Shown here: positions 10,986 to 22,330 of the stretch, piece after piece
Numbering within the stretch: position 1 is the first letter of the stretch
Layout of the letters: each line of letters opens with the position of its first letter
From: Astropecten irregularis
Lineage: Eukaryota > Echinodermata > Asteroidea > Paxillosida > Astropectinidae
Assembly: GCA_963971285.1 (NCBI GenBank)
Contig: OZ020244.1
Coordinates: 26,598,001 to 26,662,000 of the forward strand
Direction: 5' to 3'
Length of the DNA stretch: 64,000 nt
The notes under the pieces: generated by a model
What the model saw: only the letters and a program-made list of their open reading frames with translations
Databases searched by the model: none
Told to the model about the DNA's origin: nothing
Program-made: the position numbers and the translations under genes

Positions 10986-12049
10986 GTCAATGCCCTAAAT
11001 TGAGTCGGTTTGCTTGATGATTACTGTAATGAACTATCGTTAAAGCACTAATTGGTTTGTGAAATACAGGGCAAAAATCTGCATTTTATGCCGCAGTTTA
11101 AAAGTGAACTCTGAAACGGAATCTAATGGTTAATTACTTACCAAGGATGGTGGTCAATACTGTCACCAAGGCCAAAGGGAGAAACATCTTCACGTTTCTG
11201 TCCTCTTGTCTTCCCTTTGTATTGAGGATAAAATAGAAAAAATAACGTTAACAATGTCATGTAGCGTTATTGTAGTGCGGTTTATGGCACTTCGGCAGAC
11301 TGCGTGCCCTTAAAAGTAGTGTGCATTGCTCGTCTACCTTATATACCCAATAAACATTCACATATCACTTTAATATTACCAACTGTGTGATCAATGTATG
11401 CATAAATTGATATCACCATCGCGTGGATATTGATTTTATTGTAGACAATAAAACCACAGAACACTGAGCTCTGTACGTGTGCCCAAGGTGCTCTAAATTG
11501 ATGTACCGCCAAATATTAAAACAAGTGAACATCCCTCTACTTAATAACAGGGCTAGTGAGGGGACCACTGGTGGTGAATAATCTGAAATGAAATATGATT
11601 TTTCATACTTTTTGAACACAATTTTGAGATATTGAGTTGCTATACAGATGTGACTATTTGCATGAATGGAACCAGGCAACCCAAAATCAAATCGAACGAG
11701 ATTCATAAGAGCTTATAATATCATTCTCGAACTGTTCAGCTTATTTTTACGATACTACACGAAAACAATGTTTAAAATTCTGGCATTGATATCACCGGAT
11801 TATACTGTACATTAAAAATGCTCGCATTGAAACGGTGCATTGTCAGCCTAATTGCAATAACTTTTGCTAAAGAGAGAATTACGAACATTATTCAGAATAT
11901 ACCATGCTCGATCATATTTAACGAACCACATAGTATGTGCCTTGTAAACAGGAGCAGGGTGTTTAAACTCAACGATGCGGCATGACGGGAATGGCGTGTT
12001 GATCCAAATTATCATCCAATTCTACTTGTACACGTTTATAAGACAGGTT

Positions 12050-12112
12050 TCTTTTAAAGGTGCTATATCATACTTTGGCATCTTTTTTTTATATAAGGCA
12101 TGCGTTAACATT
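12050..12112. repeat. TTAA MITE terminus fragment
   Basis: Only the left end is recognisable (TTTTAAAGGTGCTATATCAT followed by ACTTTGGCAT). The element is otherwise lost. The stretch 11190-12050 holds no gene or repeat I can identify. Confidence 0.4.
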
Positions 12113-12234
12113 GATCGTGACATCCTTACTTTCATTTTATAGAGTCAGAGGGTGTGCCCTTAACTGATATGGTTTGAAAACCACCTGTCCGATCGAACGG
12201 CAACGGTATACTGTATACAATAGCCTTTCAGCCT

Positions 12235-13060
12235 GGGGAGTTGTCACTCATGGCATCCCTTAAGGCTTCACTCTGTTACCGCTTCGTTTCTTTATCTACA
12301 TTAACGACCTTAACGACTTCATTCCATTCATTTACTGATGAAACCAGTATTGTCACACAGGTTCTTATATTAAGACTCACAATCAATGTCTTACTCAATC
12401 AAGTTTGGTTCAAATCAAACAAACTGTCACTCAACCCTGGTAATACTAAATAAATCTCTTCTCTTTAGGAAATTATCTAGTCTTAGTCATACCTTCTCTA
12501 TCAACATTGAAAACACTCTAGCGTCGTCGTAAAAAGGAAACTTAACTGGAATAGCAAAGCTTATTCTCAAGAAAGATTTGAGGCTTTGCATGGTGACAAT
12601 AGTCGAAACGTTGAGAGCACATAAGTGCGAACGAAATAGAAGTTCGAAAGTACAAAAGATTCTTACATGGTGTTTCCGCAAACCGATCCATAACGTTTAT
12701 TCTGTTCCAAGGACTTTCTATAGAAAATAACTGTCCCCTCCGCCTGTTTTTTTGTATATACTGTATTCACCTTATTTTCGGTGTACCATTTAATATTCAG
12801 TCACTTGGTTTCTCAGTCACTGATGCTGGGCGTCCAGTAGCTTTAATCATCTTTATACCCCAATAACACATCAGGGGGAGCCATTGGACTTTGCACTCTT
12901 GCACATTCTCGAGACCATACCCCACATCTCTTCTTCAGGCTGAAAACCTTACACTTACTGATATGAACACAATAAACATGAGAATATTTCTGTTTAAGTC
13001 TAACAATAGTTTCTAGTGCCTTTTTCCTTACTTTTTATCACTTCACAAAATTCAATAGCA
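12235..13060 (+). mobile_element. Decayed LINE reverse-transcriptase fragment
   Basis: Plus-strand translation in shifting frames gives reverse-transcriptase landmarks in order: a GIP*G box (GxPQGS with the Gln codon now TAA) at about 12252, FFIYINDLNDF at about 12284-12316, FTDETSI where FADDT is expected at about 12334, and NKLSLNPGNTK at about 12418-12450. Further 3', VPFNIQSLGF (about 12785) and a short Asn/Ile-rich tail (about 12960-13010) fit the end of a CR1/jockey-like frame. Stops and frameshifts break it, and the catalytic Asp pair reads Asp-Glu. A relic, not a gene. Confidence 0.6.
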
Positions 13061-13232
13061 TACTCACCACAAAATTTATATTGCTTTTACTCGACTGTCA
13101 TGTTGGAGGTACATGTGTATACCTTTTGGAATTATAGCGAAATAATATGGCCTATATTGGCTCTATCTGCTCCAAGCAGAGCGATATAGATTTGAGCGAG
13201 AACACCCAATAACTGCATCAATGGAATATTAA

Positions 13233-13600
13233 TTAAAGGCATCATACATTATTTGTAAAGCTCACAGAACAGCACTCACACTTTGTCTAATCCTACATGT
13301 ACATAATAACACACCTCTGAAAAATTTTAGCTCAATGGGCTTGTCTGAGTCACGAGAAGAAGAAAAAACGAAAACCAGGTATCCGACTAAATCATTCTAA
13401 TAAAACATTAAGAATGGTTCAAAACTGTTTTCGGTCTTTGTTTTACTAATTTCTGTACCATTTCAGGCGGAAACATTTTAACGGTAGTCCATCATCACCA
13501 TCTTCATCTCCATAAGTTAAACGTACATCTGTGAACACTTCTGTTTGGGTATAAATGTTACCAATCCTGTCCTGCACCTTGCATGTAAATGAAACTGAAA
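13233..13600. repeat. Chimaeric TTAA-subfamily MITE
   Basis: The left part matches the repeat at 7110/10416 (TTAAAGGCATCATACATTAT, TTTTAGCTCAATGGGCTTGT). The right part matches the interior and right half of the TTAA MITE family (GTTTTCGGTCTTTGTTTTAC, CATCTGTGAACACTTCTGTT). Confidence 0.55.
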
Positions 13601-14814
13601 TGCAATTTCAACTATAAGTAAAATACAGTTCTCCATGCAAGCTTACCTCGATTGAAACCTCGAGCGAGTAAAAGTCAACGACGTGTCAAGCTTTCAACAC
13701 CGCCTCACAACTCTCTCTGCGGACTGATTGCAGTCCAAAATGCTGAGGATAAACTACTAGTTGCTCCCTTATACTCCTCTAATGATACACCTCGGCTTGT
13801 TTGTTTACTTGGTGAGGCTGACGGTTTCCATAGCGGCGCAAACAAACAGATACCATCATTTCATATTTTGACGTGTAACGCGATGCCGCTTGTCCATTTC
13901 CCGCAGTTGATGGATTAATTGACAATCGTGGGTGTACGTAGCCTAAAACCTATATCACATGTCAGACAAAACCCCCCTGATTTATAAATTTATAGGCCTA
14001 AACTGGAGATATACGCGGTTAATTCATCCTTTAAAATAATTCCCCGTGCTTTTTTGGAAGTACGCTAAATTTTCGTTCTTCCGAAATTGCAGTTTAATTA
14101 AGACACAAGTGAAATAAAGCGGTTCAAGAGTATAACAACTATAATCAACAAGCACTTAGCGGTATGCATGTACCTGATCATGACACCTGGGCGTTTTATA
14201 ATCATCTTGCAGATCATTTTGTTAGATATCATTCAGATACTTATTGAAGAGGACAATTTAAAACAATCTTTGTGACGCCACGGCGACGTCAGTAAGTGAA
14301 ACTTCATATCAGATTTGTCATTCCATGGATACATTATCAATAAACCAGCTATTTTTAGGCATCGTCATCATTACATGATGACTGGGTGAATGTTTGGTGC
14401 ACATTTAGACCTTAAAAGTGACTGAAATCATTGAATAATACATTGTGACTTCAAGTGCCGAAGTGACCCATTTTACCCTAAGATAGAAACTCTTCACCTT
14501 GAGTGGCTGCCTTATTCAGGGCAAATTTCCATAAATTATGCAAAAACATTGATATCGTGCAGACTGGACAGCGAAGGCCTGTCATACAGTGTGTCAGGTA
14601 TTGAAGATCATTCAACACTTCATCGGCCTTGAGAACTGCGAAGGAATAATTATTCTCCATACAGTTCATTGAAATGTTAAAATGCAGTTACCCAGTTCAG
14701 CGCTTGAACCGTAATTCTAAGAAAGATACACGTGGAATGGGCCTTATGAAAGCTTTATTTATTGAGAGGAAACAAACGTTCATACCAATAAGAAGGAACA
14801 ACGTTAAGAGTTTG

Positions 14815-16826
14815 TACTGAAATTGTGTGCATTATCGAGACACTCATCCATCATGGGATCAGGCATAACAGGTGAGTGCAGTGAAGAAAACACTATTAAC
14901 ATCACCGAGGAGACAGTTTCTGAGTGGCTGTATGCTTCAACTGATGTCAAGATCATAACCATCGTCATGCCGATTATTTGCTGTCTTGGTATCCGCACTA
15001 ACTCGTGTTTTCTCTTTGTCCTGATTCGTGTACCTGCGATGAAATCAGAGACTAACATTTACTTAGCAAACTTGGTACTCGCTGATATACTGTATCTAAG
15101 TTTATCCGCCATGAGACATATTTTGAGATATGCTATATGTCTGCTGTTTACATCCTGTACTACGTTGGCATTGCATTGGTAACCATGGTCACATATGAGA
15201 GGTATCTTGCATTGTGCTACTCCATTAAACATCTTCAAATCCGCGGACGACAACGAACCTGTAAAATTGTTGCCATCTGCTGGCTGGCTGTTTTCGTAAT
15301 TGGTGGCATACGAGTTCCTGCTTGGGCCAACCTCACATATGGTCGTGTTTGAAATGGCCTGATCAAATGACAGTTATTCAGCTTTACCGTCATCCGATGT
15401 AGACTGTCGATCCAAACGGTCATTGGTTGTGTATTACGATGTACCACTTGATTTCTTAATCTGGTTTAACCTTAATCGCACAAGTAATGTTCAAACGAGG
15501 GGAACGTCCCACCGCGGAAAGGAACATGCGCGAGACGACAGTCAAACCAAGTCGTGAAAATGCTGATGGTTAATGGGATTGTATTCTTCCTATGTCAGAC
15601 CCCATATCGAGTCATCTATCTCTTTGAGTGGATCTCTGGCCTAGCTCAGACACCTAATCCGCAGTCTATTTCACGCCGTATTGGATTAACAGCATGGGCT
15701 GTTCCCATTCCATGTAAACGCGATGGCGAATCCATTGATATACAATGCAATGAGTTCACAATACTGAGCTGTGTTTCGTCAAGCATTCCAACGAAGGAGG
15801 CGACAGATACAGCCATGTTCCACTCTTCGTACCCCCTCCACCGGTCAAGGAACCACAACATAACCATGGGAACTGCAAGAATACCACATGAAGACATTTG
15901 AGTCATGTTTACATATTTCAACTGTTTATTAATGATTTACCAATAGAGTCTGCACATCATACACAGCTCAAAGGTAGGCCTTTCTATTTCTGTAATTTTC
16001 TTGGATTTGGCAAATTGATAGAATGATTATCACAGGTATTGAATCATATTCTTAATATTTGAGATGCATGTACTGTATCCGCCGCAATTTGAAAGTGTTT
16101 ATTGTGGTGTCTGAACTTTTTTCTTTACGCACACTATGTATAGGCCTATAGACAAAGAAAAAAACAATCTCAATCTGCTCCTGTGTTAACCATTGTGTCC
16201 GCACGTTTAAAAAAATAATTTCCTCCTGCCTGAATTCTTATTCCATGACTTGATCCTGGTGCGCATGATCCATGACCTGATGACCCTGGTGCATGATCCA
16301 TGATCCTGACCATGTTGCATGATCTTTGTCGTCTTGGTCGTGGCATCTCTTGTTCTTTTAGGAGAAGTATTATTTCGGTCAGTACGAATTCTCTCATCAC
16401 CATGTTTGTTGGGCGTATTGATCAAGTTCAGATATACACCTCCAGGGGCTAACCTGTGTCCATATAAGGCGGCTGTTTGTCACCATATGGATAACATACC
16501 TTTGCCACATCTGACCACTAATCAGAACGTGAATTTCCTTCAAACACTTAAAAATATTTAAAAGTAGAGTCTGGGGCCTGAGTCTTTGTCCTGTCTTTGC
16601 CATTTTGTATAAGATGCATATATTGAGTTTTCTTCATGTATACTTAGCCCTGCATATCATTTAATTTCAACTCATCCCCAGAATGCATTCCGGTGGTATT
16701 AGGTCAGACTCCCGCTACTGTTACCGTTCATTGGACACATTTTTAATGACTACAATCAATCTGGTTGGTTTCCCTTGTGATTGATATAATTATGAGGGTT
16801 TCTAATTATTCTGTCGGTTGATGATG
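14815..16826 (+). repeat. Tandem segmental duplication, unit 1 (GPCR pseudogene block)
   Basis: Homologous to 17570-19886. It includes the receptor, the shared 3' block starting GAGTCATGTTTACATATTT after the stop, a shared CATGATCCATGACCTGATGA stretch (16263 and 19165) and a distal block ACTACAATCAATCTGGTTGG (about 16750; ACTACAATTAATCTGGTTGG at about 19770). Identity fades upstream of about 14815. Confidence 0.85.
14853..15900 (+). pseudogene. Rhodopsin-like GPCR pseudogene (tandem copy)
   Basis: Near-identical relative of the intact receptor at 17613-18746, sharing the same start context and N-terminus (MGSGIT, then ECSEENTINITEE). Transmembrane segments 1-2 read well (LGIRTNSCFLF, LANLVLADIL). 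A 55-base deletion near 15134, seen by alignment with the intact copy, then removes the top of TM3 including the conserved Cys and shifts the frame. The ERY box and intracellular loop 2 persist in another frame (TYERYLALCYSIKH), followed by a TGA at 15350-15352. TM5 and loop 3 are scrambled. TM6 survives (FFLCQTPYRV), while TM7 is truncated and the NPLIY motif is out of frame. The 3' flank is also homologous to that of the intact copy, so this is a DNA-level duplication, not a retrocopy. Confidence 0.9.
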
Positions 16827-17569
16827 GTCAAATTATCTCAGATAAGTTCTCCTCTTCCTAGATACTGTGAACGTTGACAGTGTAGCATTATAGTGGAGAG
16901 TCTTTTTATACACGATTATTATCATGCATTTAATGGCGTTCACATTTGTCGCATCTCATCAGTCTGATTGCGGTTTCACGAGATGATTTGTCAAAACAAT
17001 AAAGCTTGGAAGCTCCTTTTGATTAAAAGACAGACATTGTCAATGTGATTCAAGTCATCATTTCCAGCCGAGATACCTCGCAATTTCCATCTTTCATATA
17101 ATTATATAAACATTCCACTGACTCTTCTTGATTATATTTACAGTGGAAACAGAATTTCATTTCCCACAGAAAGAGAAAAATCTTCTTTTTAAAGACCTTA
17201 ATACTGACTCAGCATTTTCCCATTAGTATTGGATACGGCCAGTCAGGTTTATTGTGCAGTATCTTTGTGTCTTCGTCTACTCACAGTCTTGAGTACGTTG
17301 ATGCCTTCTGATATTTTAATCTTCAAAAAGCGAAAAATTATTTTCGGTAAAGGCAGAAAATAAATTCTGCTTAGAAGTGGGAAGAACGTGAGATCAAGAC
17401 GCAACCAATCATATGCTAGAAGATGTAACTTGGATGACTAAATCCGAAAATTATTTTGAAAAACAGATGTCAGTGTAAATGCATGTGCTCCATAACTTCT
17501 CACAAGTCTGTGTCCTGTATGCAAACTGGAGGACTGAGCAAAACTACCCATCCAGCAGTTCGTTAACAC

Positions 17570-19886
17570 TGTCAACCGGAATTGTGTATTTCCTTGAATA
17601 CTCCAATCCATCATGGGATCAGGCATAACATCAGGTGAGTGCAGTGAAGAAAACACTATCAATATCACGGAGGAGACAGTTTCTGAGTGGCTGTATACTT
17701 CAAGTGATGCCAAGATCATAACCATCGTCATGCCGATTATTTGCATTCTTGGTATCCTCACTAACTCGTGTTTTCTCTTTGTCGTGTACCGTGTACCTAC
17801 AATGAGATCAGAGACTGGTATATACTTGGCAAACTTGGCAGTCGCTGATATACTCTATCCGAGTTTATCCGCAATGAGGCATATCTGGAGATATGCAGTA
17901 TCGCCAGTGGTGTCCCACATTCCATTTGTGAATTCGGTGGAATGTGTCACCTATCTTCTTTTTGTTTATATCTTGTATTACGTTGGCGTTGCATTGGTAA
18001 CCATGGTCACATATGAGAGGTATCTTGCACTGTGTTACCCCATTAAACATCTTCATATCCGCGGACGACAACGAACCTGTAAAATGGTTGCCATCTGCTG
18101 GCTGGCGGGGTTCGTATATGGAGGATCACTAATTCCTGCTTTTGGTAAACTAAACTTGACGTGTCTGCGATGGCCTAAAGACAAAGATTCAGGATTACCA
18201 TCATCTTATGCATACTGCGATTTCGTACAGCCGTGGGTTGCGTATTACTATATTCCACTGGAAATCATTTTCTGGCTGATTGCAATGGTATATAACGTGT
18301 ACATGTACATCCGCATCATACAAACATCAAGCAAGCGAAAGAAATTGAATTGCAGAAAAAAAATCAAGAAGCAATCAATCCAACTTGGCAAAATGCTGGT
18401 AGTCAATGGTATTGTATTCTTTCTATGTCAGACCCCATATTACGTTATATTTGTCACACAATGGATCTGTGACGTAGTCCAGAAACCCAATCCAATCAAT
18501 ACTGCGCTGGGAAATTGGTCTACAGCTTCTTTGATTGTCGGAGCACCACTGTATTTTAATTCGATGATAAATCCATTGATATACAATGCCATGAGTTCAC
18601 AATACCGAGCTGCGTTTCGTCAAGCATTCCAACGAAGGAGGCGACAGATACAGCCAGGTTCCACTCATCTTCCTTCATCTATCGGCCCTGCGAGAAACCA
18701 TAGAGTTACCATGGAAACTGCAGGAAGACCACGTGAAGACATTTGAGTCATGTTTACATATTTTACATCAACTGTTTATTAATGATTTACCATTATAGTC
18801 TGCACAGTTATACACAGCTCAGAGGTAGGCCTTTCTATTTCTGTAAAGTTGCTTGGATTTGGAAAATTGATAGAATAATTATCACAGGTATTGAATCATA
18901 GTCTTAATATTTGAGATGCATGTACCATATATCCGTCGCAATCTGAAAGTGTTTATTGTGGTGTTTGAACTTTTTTCTTCACGCACAGTATGTTTATAGA
19001 CAAAGAACAAAAACAATCTCAATGTGCTCCTGTGTTAACCATTGTGTCCGTAGGATATAAAAATAAGATACATTTCCTTCTGCCTAAATTCTGTAATGTT
19101 ATGCGTTTAGAAACTTTGCAATAAGCGCTATACTATGTCATTCCATGACATGACCCTGGTGCGCATGATCCATGACCTGATGACCCTGGTGCATGATCCA
19201 TGATCCTGACCATGTTGCATGATCTTTGTCGTCTTGGTCGTGACATCTCTCGTTTTTTTAAGGAGAAGTATTATTTCGGTCAGTGCGAATTCTCTCACCA
19301 TGTTTGTTGGGCGTATTAGTACACCTCCAGGGGCTATCCTGTGTATCCAATGTGTATATTTGTCTCCATGTGGATGACATACCCTTGACATATCTTGTTG
19401 TGTTAGTGAAAAGGGACTCAAGTCGGACAGGCACAGGCATGTGGGGACATGATATGAGTTGCATGGAAGCATTTAATGTATACGACCTTTGACCTTCGTC
19501 ACCCTTGTACATTTACATATTATTACACATCTGGCCACTAGTCAGAATGTGAATTTCCTGAAAATACTTCAAAATATTTAAAAGTAGAGTCAGGGGCCCG
19601 CGCCTTCTGCCTCTCTATAAGGCATTTTGGACAAGATACATGTATATTGGCATTGAGTTGTCTTAATGTACTTAGGCATGTAACTTTTCAACTCATCCCC
19701 AGAATGCATTTTGGTTGTAGTAGGTCCGACTCCCGCTACTGTAAGCTTTCATTGGGCACCTTTTTAATGACTACAATTAATCTGGTTGGCTTCCCTTGTG
19801 ATTGATATCGTGAATGGAACATCTGCTTTATGTTGAGTACGATTGAAATAGAATTATTAGGGTTTCTCATTATTCTGTCGGCCGAA
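17570..19886 (+). repeat. Tandem segmental duplication, unit 2 (intact GPCR block)
   Basis: Second unit of the duplication. It is about 0.3 kb longer than unit 1 because of extra sequence in the 3' flank, for example 19340-19500 and 19806-19850. Between the units, 16827-17570 holds only AT-rich sequence in which I recognise nothing. Confidence 0.85.
17613..18746 (+). CDS. Intronless rhodopsin-like (class A) GPCR
   Basis: Single-exon receptor of 377 residues, expected in the plasma membrane and coupled to G proteins. Seen: a short extracellular N-terminus with a glycosylation site (N17-I-T); TM1 about 34-58 with the conserved Asn51; TM2 with LAVAD (75-79, Asp79); the disulfide pair Cys111 and Cys202; ERY (135-137, the DRY equivalent) followed by CYPIKH; a short basic loop 3 (241-253, Lys/Arg-rich); TM6 FFLCQTPYY (269-277); TM7 NPLIY (320-324); an Arg-rich cytoplasmic tail (340-345). 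The length is usual for small-ligand or peptide receptors. The CYPIKH and FxxCxxPY motifs recall peptide receptors of the TRH/neuromedin kind, but the ligand cannot be inferred. Sea urchins have lineage-specific expansions of rhodopsin-like GPCRs, which would fit this tandem arrangement. The start is the first in-frame ATG, preceded by TCCATC as in the pseudogene copy. Confidence 0.92.
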   Translation: MGSGITSGECSEENTINITEETVSEWLYTSSDAKIITIVMPIICILGILTNSCFLFVVYRVPTMRSETGIYLANLAVADILYPSLSAMRHIWRYAVSPVVSHIPFVNSVECVTYLLFVYILYYVGVALVTMVTYERYLALCYPIKHLHIRGRQRTCKMVAICWLAGFVYGGSLIPAFGKLNLTCLRWPKDKDSGLPSSYAYCDFVQPWVAYYYIPLEIIFWLIAMVYNVYMYIRIIQTSSKRKKLNCRKKIKKQSIQLGKMLVVNGIVFFLCQTPYYVIFVTQWICDVVQKPNPINTALGNWSTASLIVGAPLYFNSMINPLIYNAMSSQYRAAFRQAFQRRRRQIQPGSTHLPSSIGPARNHRVTMETAGRPREDI

Positions 19887-20394
19887 AGGCCAATGATGTT
19901 ACCATGTATGGCGACTTGGCACCAACAAGTGAAGAAAATGATATCGCAAAACAGAATTTCAATTTTGCTCAGGAATATGAACCATGTATGTAATTAAACG
20001 AGACCTTAGTAAACAAATCAGTATGGCATGTTGAGAATGACCCATAATTTGATTGTGTCGCTTTACTGGTTATATCTTCCACGGAAGCTCGTACGTGCAC
20101 GTACATTGTGAAGCCCTGAATGTGGTAGAATACATTTTGTATAAAGTACACATTGATTTAGATACTATGAACATATATGTGTGTAAGACAATCAGAAATT
20201 CGATGGGCTTTAAAGAACATCTTTTTATAGTTCATTCACTACATTGTGCTTGTCTTTACATCCTTTAAGGACAAATCCAACACGAGAGACAAGAACTCAG
20301 CTTGCAACATAATTTATTTGAAGATTAAACTACACAAAAAGTCCATGAACATAACCTTCTGCTGTAATGGAGCTAACGCCTTGAAGCCAACTGC

Positions 20395-22330
20395 CAAGAA
20401 TAATAGGCCCAGACTTGCTTATAAAGCCACACGGGCATTGGCAGTATTACTAGTATTTAAAGTATCGATTCAGGAATTACATAAGAATAATGAGCGTCAC
20501 AGCGGAATAAGAAATGATGATTTAAATAATGTAATTATATCAGCAATGAACAATGAAAAAATAAACAAAGATATTTGACTATTTTGGAACACCGCCTACT
20601 CTATGTAGAGCTGGGTAGCTCAATTGATAGAGCGCCGGTACAGTTTTCTGAGGTTGGCAGGCTAGGAACACGCTCGACGAATTCTTTGTTTCTTTGTTCA
20701 CGTTTGCATGACTTAATTAAGATGATTAAAATAAAAGTAAAGCTCAGAAAATCCACTGTTTACAATCATCAATTCAAACCTGTTTAAAACTATTCACTTT
20801 TAAACCTATTCAAAAGTGAACAGAGAAAAATTGACTTGAGCGGGATTCAAACCAGCTACCTTCTGAATACCGTATATGCTCTTTTCTGTCTTAAAGTAAA
20901 CATAAATGTAGCGTTAAAATTCAAAACATCTTATCACAATAATTCATTGATTGAAATAACTTGTGCTCCACAATTAATGTAAAGCAATTTACTTAAAATT
21001 AAGAATTCACAACTTCATTTTAATTTACACCGAAAGTCATGTGCTGATATAATGGTGATTCTAGAGATTTAAGGGCCAAATATGCGATAAACTCATTAAA
21101 ATATTATTTCAGTGACCTCGTTTCATATGTTTGACTTCAATAAGACATTCGAATGGACCTGAGACAGTCACAAATTTAGAAAAGCAAAACTGTAGGTAAA
21201 GGCTTAGAAAACGAACAAAGTTTCATGTACTTTTAATTCACTTTTGATTATATTACACGAAATAACTACATCACATTAATCATTACTTATTAATCAAACA
21301 AATTCACGTAAATCGTTTCATTCCATTTTCTGGAAATTTTCTTAACCGTGTTCAATATCATTTTTGAAGCCAAAAGCGCACACCTTAATCCAAACTGTTT
21401 GTTTGTATAATATGATGGTGAATGTAAACCTGTTTTGGTCAATTTTGTAAGCTTCCTATTCGTTCCGGTTTTCGTTTGTTTTTGGCTCACCTGAAGCAAT
21501 TTCCTTATGAAGTCTTGTAGAGAAATACTGATTTTATATTCCCGTTCATGAATATTATAATGGACTAGAAAAAAATGACATATTTTCAACGAATCTTCAA
21601 AGCAGCTTTGAACAAACCCTGACCGAGTCGCTTAGTAAAATGTCGCAATTTTGTTCGTTGGACTGAAAGACCTTATTTGAATATCAAATCTACAGTAAGA
21701 TTTAGAATCCTAGTACAGCGGAAACAAATATTCCTCGTACTAGCTGCTGTGAGTTTTGTACTGGCCTTTGATCATCAGTCACACTTCGTAGATTTCGTAA
21801 ATTGGTCAAGCCGAATAATCTTCATTGAATTATGCCTTTATAAATAACCATAAATTCTATAAACTCCACCGGATTAGGGCGTTATAAGCAACGATAACAA
21901 GAACAAAACACAAGCGCTCAATACTGTTTTTTTTAGTGCAATATCAATTATCCCAGCTTGACAATGTATTTTATGTTGTGAGTTTGTGTTATTTTTCCAC
22001 CAAACTTGGTATTATGAAATGCATTAAAATGAATCATTATAGTTAATGATATCAAACCTAAACTAAACACCTTACATATTAAATTGCTTAAAGTATCACC
22101 AATACTGATATAAATTGCACTTTTGTTAAATTTAAGTCAACCGAATAGCAAGTTATCACTCTTCATTTTTGATGGACTTATTTAATAGCAGCCAATCAGT
22201 TCAAAGCGCAAACCACATAAGCCGAACGAGTAGCTGCAGTCAATGGGTACTAGGCGAATGAACCTTGTGTACAAGGCTGTCATGAAAGTCACCTCCACGT
22301 GGCCCATGTCATCGGAGTTACCAACGAACT
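20395..22330. repeat. Segmental duplication, 3' flank of copy B
   Basis: Collinear but diverged match to about 29185-31281, the 3' flank of copy C. Shared landmarks include AGACTTGCTTAT plus CCACACGGG, CAACTTCATTTTAATTTACAC and ATAAACTCATTAAAATATTA. With the genes themselves this makes a tandem duplication of roughly 7-9 kb. A tRNA-derived repeat fragment lies at about 20610-20665 (plus) and another at 20820-20880 (minus). Confidence 0.75.

Larger units (their letters stand above)
3834..11187 (-). pseudogene. Discoidin-domain secreted protein, copy A (pseudogene)
   Basis: Decayed copy of the three-member family; by homology to copy C it should be a secreted discoidin (F5/8 type C) protein. 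Recognisable pieces on the minus strand: signal-peptide exon 11142-11187 (MFLPLALVTVLTTILG, donor GTAAGT), second exon 6255-6394 (GPPPEP motif), domain start 4558-4846, domain core 4289-~4457, last exon 3834-3976 ending at a TAA. Lesions seen directly: a 1-base deletion near 6325 where B and C read GEHWMKAAAR; a transposon inside the domain-start exon (4597-4748); a 982-bp transposon in the next conserved block (5004-5985); a TAG at 4361-4363; loss of the 5' part of the core exon; and a frameshift in the last exon near 3875. Intron 1 (about 4.7 kb) is full of transposon fragments. No functional product is expected. Confidence 0.88.
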
